A model generated the notes under the pieces. That model did no database searches, was not told the origin of the DNA, and saw only the letters and a list, made by a program, of their open reading frames with translations. This document shows positions 51,159 through 60,500 of a DNA stretch of 64,000 bases, piece after piece. The stretch comes from Actinospineispora eucalypti (lineage in GTDB: Bacteria; Actinomycetota; Actinomycetes; Mycobacteriales; Pseudonocardiaceae), in the NCBI GenBank assembly GCA_014208095.1, contig JACHMT010000001.1, positions 868,001 through 932,000 of the forward strand. The letters run 5' to 3'. Positions within the stretch are counted from its first letter, which is position 1. Every line of letters starts with the position of its first letter. The translations under genes and the position numbers were made by a program.

Positions 51159-53171
51159 ATGTCCGCAACGCGTGGAGTCACGGTGCGCAACTGTGCGCTG
51201 CCGGGCTGTGCGCGGAACATCGAGACCCTGCCCGGCCGCCCACAACGCCGTTACTGCTGCGCCGCGCACCGGGCCGAGGCGCGTCGCGTGCGCGTGCAAG
51301 GTCTGGATGCCGCGGCTCACCCCGGGCTGGCCTCCCCGCCGGACGCCGACCTGCCGACGATGCCGGACACCGCGCCGGCCCGCCCGCTCTCCCCGTCGTT
51401 CAGCGCCCCGCCGCCGCTGCCCGGCCCCGGGCCGAGCAAGGCCGCCCGGGACGAGACCACCTCGCTGCTGAAGCGGCGTGCGGTGGCGATGCTCGGCGCC
51501 TTCGGCATCCTGGCCGGTGGTGGTAGCTGGATCGCCAGCCACGCGGCGAGCGTGGAGACCGTGCCGGTGGCGTCCGCCCCGCCGGAGAACACCTCCACCG
51601 TCGACCCGGTGACCTGGGCCGCGCAGGCCAGCTCGCTGCTCGACTCGATCGACCGCCAGCTGGACCTGATCTCGCAGACCGAGCAGCTGTGGGCCGAGAC
51701 GCCGATGGCCCGCGTCTTCAACCACCTCCCGGTCGAGGTGCAGGCGTTGCTCGCCCGCAAGTCCACGCTCGAGCAGCAGCGTACCGTGCTGCGCACCCAG
51801 CTGGCCGAGTACCACACGGCCGGGACCGTGGCCGAGGACCTGGTCACCGCGCAGCGGCAGCTCTCCGAGCTGGAGCGCACCCTCAAGTCGGATGCGTCGG
51901 AGAGCGCCGAGCTGCGCCGCCAGCTCGAGGAGGTCCGGAGCCAGCGGGACGCCAAGCTGCGCGAGCTGAGCATGCTGAACTCCGGCGTGCAGGAGGCGGC
52001 GCGGACGCCGCTCTCCGACAACGCCGACCGGACCGCCTCGGTGGTGCGCGGGGTGGCCGACCTGACCGGCGACCCGGAGCGTGCGCGGCGGGAGCTCTCC
52101 CGGCGGCCGCACAGCGCCCCCGGTGAGCGGTGGGGCTCCGGGCAGCGGCCGGAACAGGGCGAGCGTTCGCGGCCCACCGAGGGCACCAAGCTCAGGGAGC
52201 CCAACGCGGTCCCCGAGCAGGCGCCGGAGCAGCGGGTCGGGGGGCACGGCATCACCCCGGCCGAACCCCCGCCGCCGGCCTCCCCGCCCAAGATCGGCGA
52301 GCGGAGCGAGCCACAGGGCCCGGCCGAGCAGGTCCCGCCGAACGGCGAGGCGCCACCGGCCGACCAGTTGCCGCCGCTCACCCCGGAGCAGAAGGCCGCG
52401 CAGGACGAGACCCGCATGAAGCTGGTCGCCCAGGCGACCAAGCTGGAAGCGGACTCCCGGGCCAAGCAGACCGCCCCGGCGGCGAAGCCCGCCGTGCGAC
52501 CCGGCGCCGAGCCGGGGTCGCGCCCGGGGGCGGAGGCGGGTTCGCGGCCGGATTCGGAACCTGCCGCGCGCCCCGGTGCGGAGCAGGAAGCGCGGCCTGG
52601 GAAAGAGGCGGGTGCGCGTCCGGAGGTTGAGCCCGGGGCGCGGCCTGGTACGGAGCCCGGTGCCGAGCTGGGAGCCCGGCCGGAGGTTCAGCCGGGAACG
52701 TCTCCGGGTGCCGGTCCGGGTGCCGAGCCCGCTGTGCGGCCCGGTGCCGAGCCGGGAGCCCGGCCGGAGGTTCAGCCGGAGACGGGGCCGGGGGCCCGCC
52801 CGCAACCCGAGCCGGAGGCGCGGCCGGGTGGTTCGTCGGCGCCGGCCGGCGAGACGCGGACCGAGCCGAACGGCAAGTACACGACCAAACCCGGTGAGGC
52901 GCCGGGCAAGTACCAGGCCGGGGACGCCGGCGCCAGCCCGCGCAAGCACTCCTCCGACGCCGCGAAGCAGGAGCCCAAGCGGGAGAAGTACCGCACCGAG
53001 AAGGATGACGACGAGTCGCCGAGCAAGTACCGGTCGTCCCGGCCCGAGGACCGCTCGGAGAGCCGGCGCGAGCGGTCGCGCGACTCCGAGGACTCGGATC
53101 GCTCGAGCCGCTCCGACAGCGACGACTCCGGCGACTCGGACGGCGACTCCGGCGGCGACTCCGACGACTGA
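51159..53171 (+). CDS. Large membrane-anchored low-complexity protein with N-terminal zinc-finger-like motif
   Basis: 670 residues, no known family. The start has a Cys/His cluster (CALPGCARNIETLPGRPQRR then YCCAAHRAEARR) like a small zinc ribbon. A Pro-rich linker leads to one membrane helix (AVAMLGAFGILAGGGSWIA), then a coiled-coil region (about 145-270), a Pro/Glu-rich region, tandem RPGAEPGARPEV-type units of about 11 residues (roughly 445-565) with recent 40-base DNA duplications, and a Lys/Arg then Ser/Asp-rich tail ending SDGDSGGDSDD. This suggests an envelope or scaffold protein. It lies downstream of nnaR but has its own promoter. Confidence 0.75.
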   Translation: MSATRGVTVRNCALPGCARNIETLPGRPQRRYCCAAHRAEARRVRVQGLDAAAHPGLASPPDADLPTMPDTAPARPLSPSFSAPPPLPGPGPSKAARDETTSLLKRRAVAMLGAFGILAGGGSWIASHAASVETVPVASAPPENTSTVDPVTWAAQASSLLDSIDRQLDLISQTEQLWAETPMARVFNHLPVEVQALLARKSTLEQQRTVLRTQLAEYHTAGTVAEDLVTAQRQLSELERTLKSDASESAELRRQLEEVRSQRDAKLRELSMLNSGVQEAARTPLSDNADRTASVVRGVADLTGDPERARRELSRRPHSAPGERWGSGQRPEQGERSRPTEGTKLREPNAVPEQAPEQRVGGHGITPAEPPPPASPPKIGERSEPQGPAEQVPPNGEAPPADQLPPLTPEQKAAQDETRMKLVAQATKLEADSRAKQTAPAAKPAVRPGAEPGSRPGAEAGSRPDSEPAARPGAEQEARPGKEAGARPEVEPGARPGTEPGAELGARPEVQPGTSPGAGPGAEPAVRPGAEPGARPEVQPETGPGARPQPEPEARPGGSSAPAGETRTEPNGKYTTKPGEAPGKYQAGDAGASPRKHSSDAAKQEPKREKYRTEKDDDESPSKYRSSRPEDRSESRRERSRDSEDSDRSSRSDSDDSGDSDGDSGGDSDD

Positions 53172-53273
53172 ACCCCGCGACCCGGCACCGGCGTCACGCC
53201 CGCGCCCCGTCCGCTTCGGCCGCACCCCATCTCTGACGCCTGCGCGGGGCGTGAGGCACGGATCAGGCCGGGC

Positions 53274-53304
53274 TGATCGTCGCTTCTGGCGGTTCGGCCT
53301 CGCT
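53274..53304. repeat. Degenerate half copy of the 63-bp palindrome
   Basis: TGATCGTCGCTTCTGGCGGT then TCGGCCTCG matches the left arm and start of the centre of copies A-C; the right arm is not recognisable. Confidence 0.4.
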
Positions 53305-53404
53305 GATGGAGCGTCACCGTCGGCCCGCTCACGACTGGCGGCACCCGTTGGCTGTTGTCGCTGAGGCCGTCGGGCCGGCTAGCGGTCGTTCCGGGGCAGA
53401 CTTG

Positions 53405-53468
53405 TGATCGACATCAACCACAGTGCCCTCGAGACGCTTCGCAAGGGCAATGAAGTTGATGTCGATCA
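53405..53468. repeat. Composite hairpin with perfect 14-bp outer arms
   Basis: TGATCGACATCAAC (53405-53418) pairs perfectly with GTTGATGTCGATCA (53455-53468). After a five-base interior loop on each side, TGCCCT pairs with AGGGCA. No T-run follows the outer arm; it might be an RNA element or an old insertion end. Confidence 0.7.
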
Positions 53469-53617
53469 TGTTCTTGTCGAGCCGTTGCGTGGGCCGCGGG
53501 TCAGCCTGAGGCGGTGAGTGGGCCGGGCCGGGTGGGTTGGTGGGGTTCTCCCCATGTTGTTGCGGTGCTGGGCACCGTAGGTTTCGGTCTCGACCGGCAA
53601 TCGAGGGGGGACCGAGG

Positions 53618-53782
53618 GTGCGCGGGGGTGAGAACCGGCGGCTTCGGGCGCGGGTGTTCGCGCCGATCTGTCTGGCCGCCGCGCTGGTCCTGCCGGCGTT
53701 CTTCCCCGCCGACCCCGTTCCTAACGCGCCGGCGGTCGGCGAGAAGCACTGCTTCTACTTCTTCTGGACCTTCTGTGGCTGA
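53618..53782 (+). CDS. Small secreted peptide with aromatic Cys-bracketed end
   Basis: 54 residues from a GTG at 53618 preceded by a purine-rich GAGGGGGGACCGAGG. A basic start (RRLRARVFAPICLAAALVL) and hydrophobic core look like a signal peptide; the mature end is PVPNAPAVGEKHCFYFFWTF followed by CG, with two Cys around a seven-residue aromatic stretch. It may form a small disulfide ring. It overlaps the convergent alkyltransferase-like gene by 28 bases. The coding call rests on the ribosome site and signal peptide; no family is known to me. Confidence 0.45.
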   Translation: MRGGENRRLRARVFAPICLAAALVLPAFFPADPVPNAPAVGEKHCFYFFWTFCG

Positions 53783-54048
53783 GAGCGGGAAACCCTTCCG
53801 TTGACCACGGTGACGCCCTCGGCGCGCAACCGGGCCAGCTGCTCGGCGGCCAGGTGCGGGGTGGGGGTGCCGTCCGCGCGCAGCACCCGGTGCCACGGCA
53901 GGTCCTGGCCGTCCTCGGAGAGCAGCCGGCCGACGTGGCGCGCATTGGGTACCCCGGCCAGCGCGGCGACCTCGCCGTAGCTGAGCACGGTCCCCACCGG
54001 GATGGCCAGGATGATCTCGCGAACCCTCTCGGCGGTTTCCGGATCCAT
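53755..54048 (-). CDS. Alkyltransferase-like (ATL) DNA-binding protein, MGMT family
   Basis: 97 residues of the MGMT C-terminal domain: helix-turn-helix VLSYGEVAALAGVPNARHVGRLL and the motif PWHRVLRADG. The catalytic PCHRV Cys of O6-alkylguanine methyltransferases is replaced by Trp, so it cannot transfer alkyl groups. ATL proteins instead bind alkylated guanine and direct nucleotide excision repair. The position before adnA agrees with mycobacterial Rv3204 as I recall. Confidence 0.9.
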   Translation of the reverse strand: MDPETAERVREIILAIPVGTVLSYGEVAALAGVPNARHVGRLLSEDGQDLPWHRVLRADGTPTPHLAAEQLARLRAEGVTVVNGRVSRSQPQKVQKK

Positions 54049-54108
54049 TCGGTGAGCCTACGGCCGGACCGGGACCGGTGTGACGAATGGTCATGGGGAA
54101 GTGGTTCC

Positions 54109-57100
54109 ATGCTCAGCGTGACGCGTCCGATCCTGGTGCGCCGACCCCCGCCGGCGAGCGCCGAACCCCGGTGGGACGAGGCCGCGCGGCTGACCCTGGA
54201 ACGCCTGGACGACCCGGCGGCCGGCATGCTGCGCCTGCTGGGCGGCCCGGGCACGGGCAAGACCACGCTGCTGGTCGAGTCGGTGCTGCGGCGGTTGCGT
54301 GCCGGGCGGGACCCGGAGCGCCTGCTGGTGCTGGTGGGCAGCCGGCGCGCGGCCGGTGAACTGCGGGAACGCATCACCGCCGGGTTGCTCGTCGCCGCTC
54401 CCGGTGGTCAGGGCGGATTGCGGGCAGCGCGGGAGCCGTTGGTGCGGACCATCCACTCGTACGCGTTCGGGCTGCTGCGCGGCTACGCCGCGCGGGTGGG
54501 TGACCCGCCGCCCAGGCTGCTGGCCGGGCCGGAACAGGACGCCGTGGTGCGCGAGCTTCTGGCCGGCGAGCTGGCCGGGGACGTGCCGGGTTCCGGCTGG
54601 CCGGACCGGCTGCTGCCGGCGCTGGGGGTGCCCGGGTTCGCCACCGAGCTGCGCGAGCTGTTGCTGCGGGCCGCCGAGCGCGGGCTCGGTCCGTACGAGC
54701 TGGCCGAGCTCGGTGCCCGCACGGACGTGCCGGAGTGGGTGGCCGCCGGCCGGTTCTTCCTGCGCTACGAGCAGGTGAACCTGCTGCGCGGGGCGTCCAC
54801 CGCGTCACAGGCGTCGCAGTCCTCCGCGGGGTCCGGCGCGACCGCGCCCGCGCTGGACGCCGCCGAGCTGGTGGCGGCCGCGCTGGACGTGCTGACCGCC
54901 GACCCGGGGTTGCTCGCCGAGGAACGCCACCGCGTCCGGCACCTCTGGGTGGACGATGCGCACGACCTGGACCCGCAGCAGATGCAGCTGGCCCGGATGC
55001 TCGGCGACACGGCCGAGACGTTCCTGCTGACCGGCGATCCGGACCTGACCGTGCTCGGCTTCCGGGGCGCGGACCCCAGTGCGCTGCGCGATGCCGACCC
55101 GGACGGCGACCGCACCGTCGTGCTCACCGTCGACCACCGGGCCCGTCCCGCGCTGCGCCGGGCGACCGTTCGCCTGGCCGAGCGGTTGCCCGGCTCCGGC
55201 TCCGGCCGCCGCCGGATCGGCCCCGAATCGCTCCGCTCGGACGTCGGCGCGACGCCGGACGTTGGCGTGGGGGGCGGGTCGAGCGGCGGCGAGGGGACGT
55301 TGGCGGTCCGGGTGTTTGCGTCCGCCGCCCAGGAAGCCGGGTGGGTGGCGGACCGGCTGCGCCGGGCACACCTGCGGGACGGGGTGGCGTGGTCGGACAT
55401 GGCGGTGCTGGTGCGCTCCACCAACCGCGCGCTGCCGGTGCTGCGCCGGGCGTTGCTCGCCGCCGGGGTGCCGATGGCGGTGCCGGCGGACGAGCTGCCG
55501 CTGGCCCGGCAGCCGGCGGTGCTGCCCCTGCTGCTGTTGCTGCGCTGCGCGGCCGACCCGGAGCGGATCGACGCCGACGCGGCGGTCGCGCTGCTCTCCT
55601 CGCCCCTGGGTGCGGCCGACCCGATGCGGCTGCGCCGGTTGCGCCGGGGGCTGTTGCGGCTCAGTGAGCCGCTCGTGAGTGGCGAGTGTGGCTATAGCGA
55701 TACTCCGCACTCACGGGCCGCCGAAGGCGGCATGAGCGACGCGCTGCTGGTGGAGGCCCTGCGCGCGGGCGCGCACGGTGAGGTGGACCCGTTGTCCATG
55801 TTGCCGGCCCGGGACACCAAGCCGCTGCGCGCGGTCGCCGAGCTGCTCGGCCTGGCCCGGGCGGCCGACGCGGAGGGGGTCAGCGCCGAGGAGGCGCTCT
55901 GGCGGGTCTGGCAGGCCAGCGGGCTGGCCGGTCGGTGGGCGGTGGCGAGCGCCCGGCGCGGCCCGGTGGGAGCGCAGGCCGACCGGGACCTGGACGCGGT
56001 GGTCGCGCTGTTCGACGCGGCGGCCCGCTACACCGACCGGCTGCCCGGCGGCGGGGACATCGGCGGCTTCCTGCAGTACGTCACCGACCAGCGGATCGCC
56101 GGGGACACCCTGGCCCCGAGGGCGCCGTCCGGGGACGCGGTGGCGGTCCTGACCGCGCACGCGGCGCGGGGACGGGAGTGGGAGGTGGTGGCCATCCCCT
56201 CGGTGCAGGAGGGCAGCTGGCCGGACCCCCGGCTGCGCGGCACGCTGCTCGGCGTCGAGCGGATGGTGGACGCGCTGGACGGCCTGGAGGTCGGCCCGGC
56301 CGACGCGGCCACCCCGGAACCGGGGCCGGAGCGGCTGTCCCGGATGGCGCCGCTGGTGGCCGAGGAGCGCCGGCTGTTCTACCTGGCGTGCAGCCGGGCG
56401 CGGCGCGCGCTGCTGGTCTCCGGGGTGCGGGGCGAGGACGAGCAGCCGTCCCGGTTCCTGGACGAGCTGGAGCCGTACGTGGTGGAGGGGGACGAGCCGG
56501 ACGCCACCCGCCCGGTGACCCGGCCGCCACGGGCCCTGGTGCTGGCCGAGCTGGTCGGCGAGCTGCGCCAGGCGGCCTGCGACCCGGAGACCGACTCGCC
56601 GAGAAGGGAGCGGGCCGCGCAACAGCTGGCCCGGCTGGCCGCCGCCGGGGTGCGGGGCGCACACCCGGACGACTGGTACGGGCTGGCCAAGGTCAGCACC
56701 GACCACCCGTTGCGCGATCCTGACCAGCCGGTGCCGATGTCCCCCTCGGACCTGGAAAAGATCATGAAGTGCCCGCTCAAGTGGTTGCTGGAGCGGCACG
56801 GCGGGGACGACGGCGCCGCGCTGCCCTCGGTCACCGGGTCGCTGGTGCACGCGCTGGTGCAGGCGGCAGCGGCGGGCAGCGACGACGCCGAGCTGGACAC
56901 CGCGCTGCGCCGCGCCTGGTCCTCGGTGGACGCCGGAGCGCCCTGGTACAGCCGCCGCGAGCTGGACCGGGTGCGCGGCATGCTCACCGCGTTCCGGGGC
57001 TGGCTGGCCGAGACCAGGGCCGCCGGGATGACCGAGGTCGCCGTGGAACGCGGCATGAACCTGGCCCTGGCCGGCGAGCCGGAGGTGCAGCTGCGCGGCC

Positions 57101-57519
57101 GGGTGGACCGGCTGGAACGGGACGCGGACGGCCGCCCGGTGATCGTGGACGTGAAGACCGGCAAGACCGCGATCAGCAAGGACGACGCCGCCGCGCACCC
57201 GCAGCTGGCCATGTACCAGCTGGCCGCCGCGCTGGGCGGCTTCCGGGACGCGCTGCGCGGGCCGGGCGCGGCGGGCGCACCCGGGGGCGCGCGGCTGCTG
57301 TTCCTGGCCGACCGGGGCGCGGACGGGCGGGCCAAGGAACGCGAGCAGCCGGCGCTGGACGCGGAGGCGCTGGAGCAGTGGCGCGGCGTGCTGCACCAGA
57401 GCGCGGCGCAGACCGGTGCGGCCACGTTCACCGCCCGGGAGAACGGTGACTGCGAGCGGTGCGGGGTGCGCACCAGCTGCCCGGTCAGCACCGACGGCCG
57501 GGGGGTGCCGGGCGGATGA
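54109..57519 (+). CDS. adnA: AdnA-like subunit of the AdnAB helicase-nuclease
   Basis: 1136 residues. UvrD-like motor with Walker A GGPGTGKTTLL (about 43-53), Walker B-like LWVDDAHDLD (about 279) and GREWEVVAIPSVQEGSWP. The C-terminal RecB-like nuclease has GRVDRLERDADGRPVIVDVK (about 1002-1021) and Fe-S cysteines (CPLKW near 887; CERCGVRTSCP near 1113). With AdnB it resects double-strand breaks, as known from mycobacteria. A 42-bp palindrome (55674-55715) lies in frame inside it. The ATG at 54109 is chosen; it overlaps adnB by ATGA. Confidence 0.92.
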   Translation: MLSVTRPILVRRPPPASAEPRWDEAARLTLERLDDPAAGMLRLLGGPGTGKTTLLVESVLRRLRAGRDPERLLVLVGSRRAAGELRERITAGLLVAAPGGQGGLRAAREPLVRTIHSYAFGLLRGYAARVGDPPPRLLAGPEQDAVVRELLAGELAGDVPGSGWPDRLLPALGVPGFATELRELLLRAAERGLGPYELAELGARTDVPEWVAAGRFFLRYEQVNLLRGASTASQASQSSAGSGATAPALDAAELVAAALDVLTADPGLLAEERHRVRHLWVDDAHDLDPQQMQLARMLGDTAETFLLTGDPDLTVLGFRGADPSALRDADPDGDRTVVLTVDHRARPALRRATVRLAERLPGSGSGRRRIGPESLRSDVGATPDVGVGGGSSGGEGTLAVRVFASAAQEAGWVADRLRRAHLRDGVAWSDMAVLVRSTNRALPVLRRALLAAGVPMAVPADELPLARQPAVLPLLLLLRCAADPERIDADAAVALLSSPLGAADPMRLRRLRRGLLRLSEPLVSGECGYSDTPHSRAAEGGMSDALLVEALRAGAHGEVDPLSMLPARDTKPLRAVAELLGLARAADAEGVSAEEALWRVWQASGLAGRWAVASARRGPVGAQADRDLDAVVALFDAAARYTDRLPGGGDIGGFLQYVTDQRIAGDTLAPRAPSGDAVAVLTAHAARGREWEVVAIPSVQEGSWPDPRLRGTLLGVERMVDALDGLEVGPADAATPEPGPERLSRMAPLVAEERRLFYLACSRARRALLVSGVRGEDEQPSRFLDELEPYVVEGDEPDATRPVTRPPRALVLAELVGELRQAACDPETDSPRRERAAQQLARLAAAGVRGAHPDDWYGLAKVSTDHPLRDPDQPVPMSPSDLEKIMKCPLKWLLERHGGDDGAALPSVTGSLVHALVQAAAAGSDDAELDTALRRAWSSVDAGAPWYSRRELDRVRGMLTAFRGWLAETRAAGMTEVAVERGMNLALAGEPEVQLRGRVDRLERDADGRPVIVDVKTGKTAISKDDAAAHPQLAMYQLAAALGGFRDALRGPGAAGAPGGARLLFLADRGADGRAKEREQPALDAEALEQWRGVLHQSAAQTGAATFTARENGDCERCGVRTSCPVSTDGRGVPGG
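55674..55715. repeat. 42-bp palindrome inside adnA
   Basis: CGTGAGTGGCGAGTGTGGCT and the following ATAGCGATACTCCGCACTCACG form an inverted repeat centred on GCTATAGC (55691-55698); 16 of 21 arm positions pair. It is read as SGECGYSDTPHSR, without a known counterpart in the family. Confidence 0.8.
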
Positions 57520-60500
57520 GCGTGCTCACCGAAACGACCGAGACCGAGTGGCTGACCCCGGCCCGGCTGGCCCAGGCGCTCGGCGTGCCGCCGCCCACCC
57601 CGGAGCAGGCGGCGGTGATTTCCGCGCCGCACCGGCCGGCGCTGGTGGTGGCCGGCGCCGGGGCGGGCAAGACGGAGACGATGGCCGCTCGGGTGGTCTG
57701 GCTGGTGGCCACCGGGGCGGTGCTGCCCGAGCAGGTGCTCGGCCTGACCTTCACCCGGAAGGCGGCGCAGCAGCTGGCCGACCGGGTGCGTTCCCGGCTG
57801 CGGCGGCTGGCCGGTTCCCGGCTGCTGGACGACATCGACCCCACCGGTGAGCGGAAGGCCGCGCTGCTCGACGGGGACGGCAGCGCCGTGACTGTGCTGA
57901 CCTACCACGCGTACGCCGGCCGGCTGGTCGCCGAGCACGCGTTGCGGCTGCCGGCCGAGCCGGGCGCGCGACTGCTTTCCGAGACGGCGGCCTGGCAGCT
58001 GGCCCACCGGGTGGTTTCCACCTGGGCCGCCGACCTGGACGTGGACCGGGTGCCGGCCACGGTGACCGGGTACCTGCTCGCGCTGGCCGGCGAGCTGGGC
58101 GAGCACCTGGTCGAGCCGCACGCGTTGCGCGCGCACGCCGAGGCGTTCGTGGCCTGCGTGGAGAACGCGCCGAGGGCGAAGGGACAGCGGGCCGCGCTCA
58201 CGTTGGAGACCCGGAAGTGGTTGGACGCGCAAAAGCTGCGGGTGACGCTGTTGCCGCTGGTGGAGGCGTTCACCGAGCGCAAACGGGCGGAGCGGGTGGT
58301 CGACTTCGCCGACCAGATGGCCATCGCGGCCCGGATCGCCCAGTCCCACCCGGACGTCGGCGCCGGGGAGCGGGCCCGGTACCGCGCGGTGCTGCTGGAC
58401 GAGTACCAGGACACCGGGCACGCGCAGCGGATCATGCTGCGCTCGCTGTTCCGCACCGGGGCGGGCGAGGACCCGGTGGCGCTGACCGCCGTGGGTGACC
58501 CGTGCCAGTCGATCTACGGCTGGCGGGGCGCGAGCGCGGCCAACCTGCCCCGGTTCACCACCGATTTCCCGGTTTACCCCGGTCCGGAACCGGCGCCGCG
58601 TTACGGCCTGCTCACCAGCTTCCGCAACCCCGCCGAGGTGCTCGCCCTGGCGAACGCGGTCTCCGAACCCCTGCGCGTGCCCAGTATGGCTCTGCGCACA
58701 AATACGCAACATCCGCCGGACTCCGCGGCGCCGTCGCGTATTTCCACGCAGAGCCATAGCGCGCCGGAGGGGCTTGTCGAGGTGGACGAGCTGCGGCCGT
58801 TGGAGACGGCGGCGCCGGGTCAGGTGCGGGTCGCGCTGCACAACGACGTGACCGAGGAGATCGCCTGGACGGCGGACGCGCTGGCCGCGCGCTGGCACGC
58901 CGCCGTCGATGCGGGGGACGACCCACCCACCGCCGCCGTGCTGGTGCGCCGGCGGGCGGACATGGCGCCGATGGCCGCCGCGCTGCGCGAGCGGGACGTG
59001 CCGGTCGAGGTGGTCGGGCTGGGCGGGCTGCTGGCCGAGCCCGAGGTGCGCGACCTGGTCAGCGCGCTGCGGCTGGTCGCCGACCCGCTGGCCGGAACGG
59101 CCGCGATGCGGCTGCTCACCGGCGCGCGCTGGCGGCTCGGGGCGGCCGACCTGGCGGCGTTGTGGGCGCGGGCGAGGGAACTTGCCCTGCCCGCCGAGGA
59201 GCGTTCCGCGAAACCGGACGCGCTGGCCGGGCTGGTGGCCGACGCGCTGCCGGGCGAGCTGGCCGAGCAGGCCGGGCTGGTCGACGCGCTGGACGACCCC
59301 GGCCCGCCCGAGGCCTACTCCGAGGCCGGGTACCAGCGGATCCGCCGGCTCTCCACCGAGCTGATGAGCCTGCGCGGGCGGGCCGGCGGGGCCGGCGGTT
59401 CGGGTTGGACCGGGCTGCCCGACCTGGTGGCGGACACCGAGCGGGCGTTGTTGCTGGACGCCGAGACGGCCGCCCGCCCCGGCCCGGTCGGCCGGGCCCA
59501 GCTGGACGCGTTCGCCGAGGTGGTCGCCGAGTTCGCGGCCGGCGCCGAGGTGCCCACGCTGCCCGCGCTGCTGGACTACCTGGCCACCGCCGAGCAGGCC
59601 GAGGACGGCCTGCGCCCGGGCGAGGTGGAGGTGGCCGACGACCGGGTGCAGATCCTCACCGTGCACGCCGCCAAGGGCCTGGAGTGGCAGGTGGTGGCGG
59701 TGCCGCACCTGGTGGACCGGGTTTTCCCGGCGGCGGCGAAGACCGGCTCGTGGCTGACCAACCCGGCGGAGCTGCCGGTCGAGCTGCGCGGCGACGCCCC
59801 CGACCTGCCGGACCCGACCCTGCCCGAGGACGGCGACCGCAAGCAGGTGATCGACGCGATCAAGGCGCACAAGGAGGAGCTGGACGCCCGGCGCCTGGCC
59901 GAGGAGCGCCGGCTGCTGTACGTGGCGATCACCCGCGCGGAGCGCACCCTGCTGCTGTCCGGGCACTGGTGGGCGGCCAGCGGGGACCGGCCGCGTGGCC
60001 CGTCGGCGTTCCTCACCGAGCTGAACGACATAGCCCAGACCAGCGCGGAAGTGGTGATCGAGCACTGGGCCGAGGAACCGGCCGAGGACGAGCCGAACCC
60101 GGTCACCGCCGCGCCGCGCACCGCGCGCTGGCCGGCTGACCCGCTGGGCGCCCGGCAGGCCGCCGTACACGCCGGCGCGGAGCTCGTCCGCGCCGCGCTG
60201 GCCAAGCTGCCCAAGGACAACGGCCAGCTCGAGCTTTTCGGGGAGGCGGAGCCCGAACCGCCACCCGACCCGGACGACCCGGACGACCCGGAGGGCTGGG
60301 CCGCCGACGTGAGCATGCTGCTCGCCGAGCGGGCCGCCGCACTGGCGGCGCGCCCCGAGGTCGCGCTGCCCCGGTTCCTTTCGGTCAGCCAGCTGGTGGA
60401 GCTGGCCGACGACCCGGAGGCGCTGGCCGCGCGGCTGCGCCGGCCGATGCCGTTCCCGCCCAACCCCTACGCCCGCCGGGGCACCGCGTTCCACGCCTGG

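Larger units (their letters stand above)
53172..53617. other. Intergenic region with composite hairpin
   Basis: About 445 bases without a clear gene. A degenerate left half of the 63-bp palindrome (from 53274) and a composite hairpin (53405-53468) are present. Confidence 0.6.
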
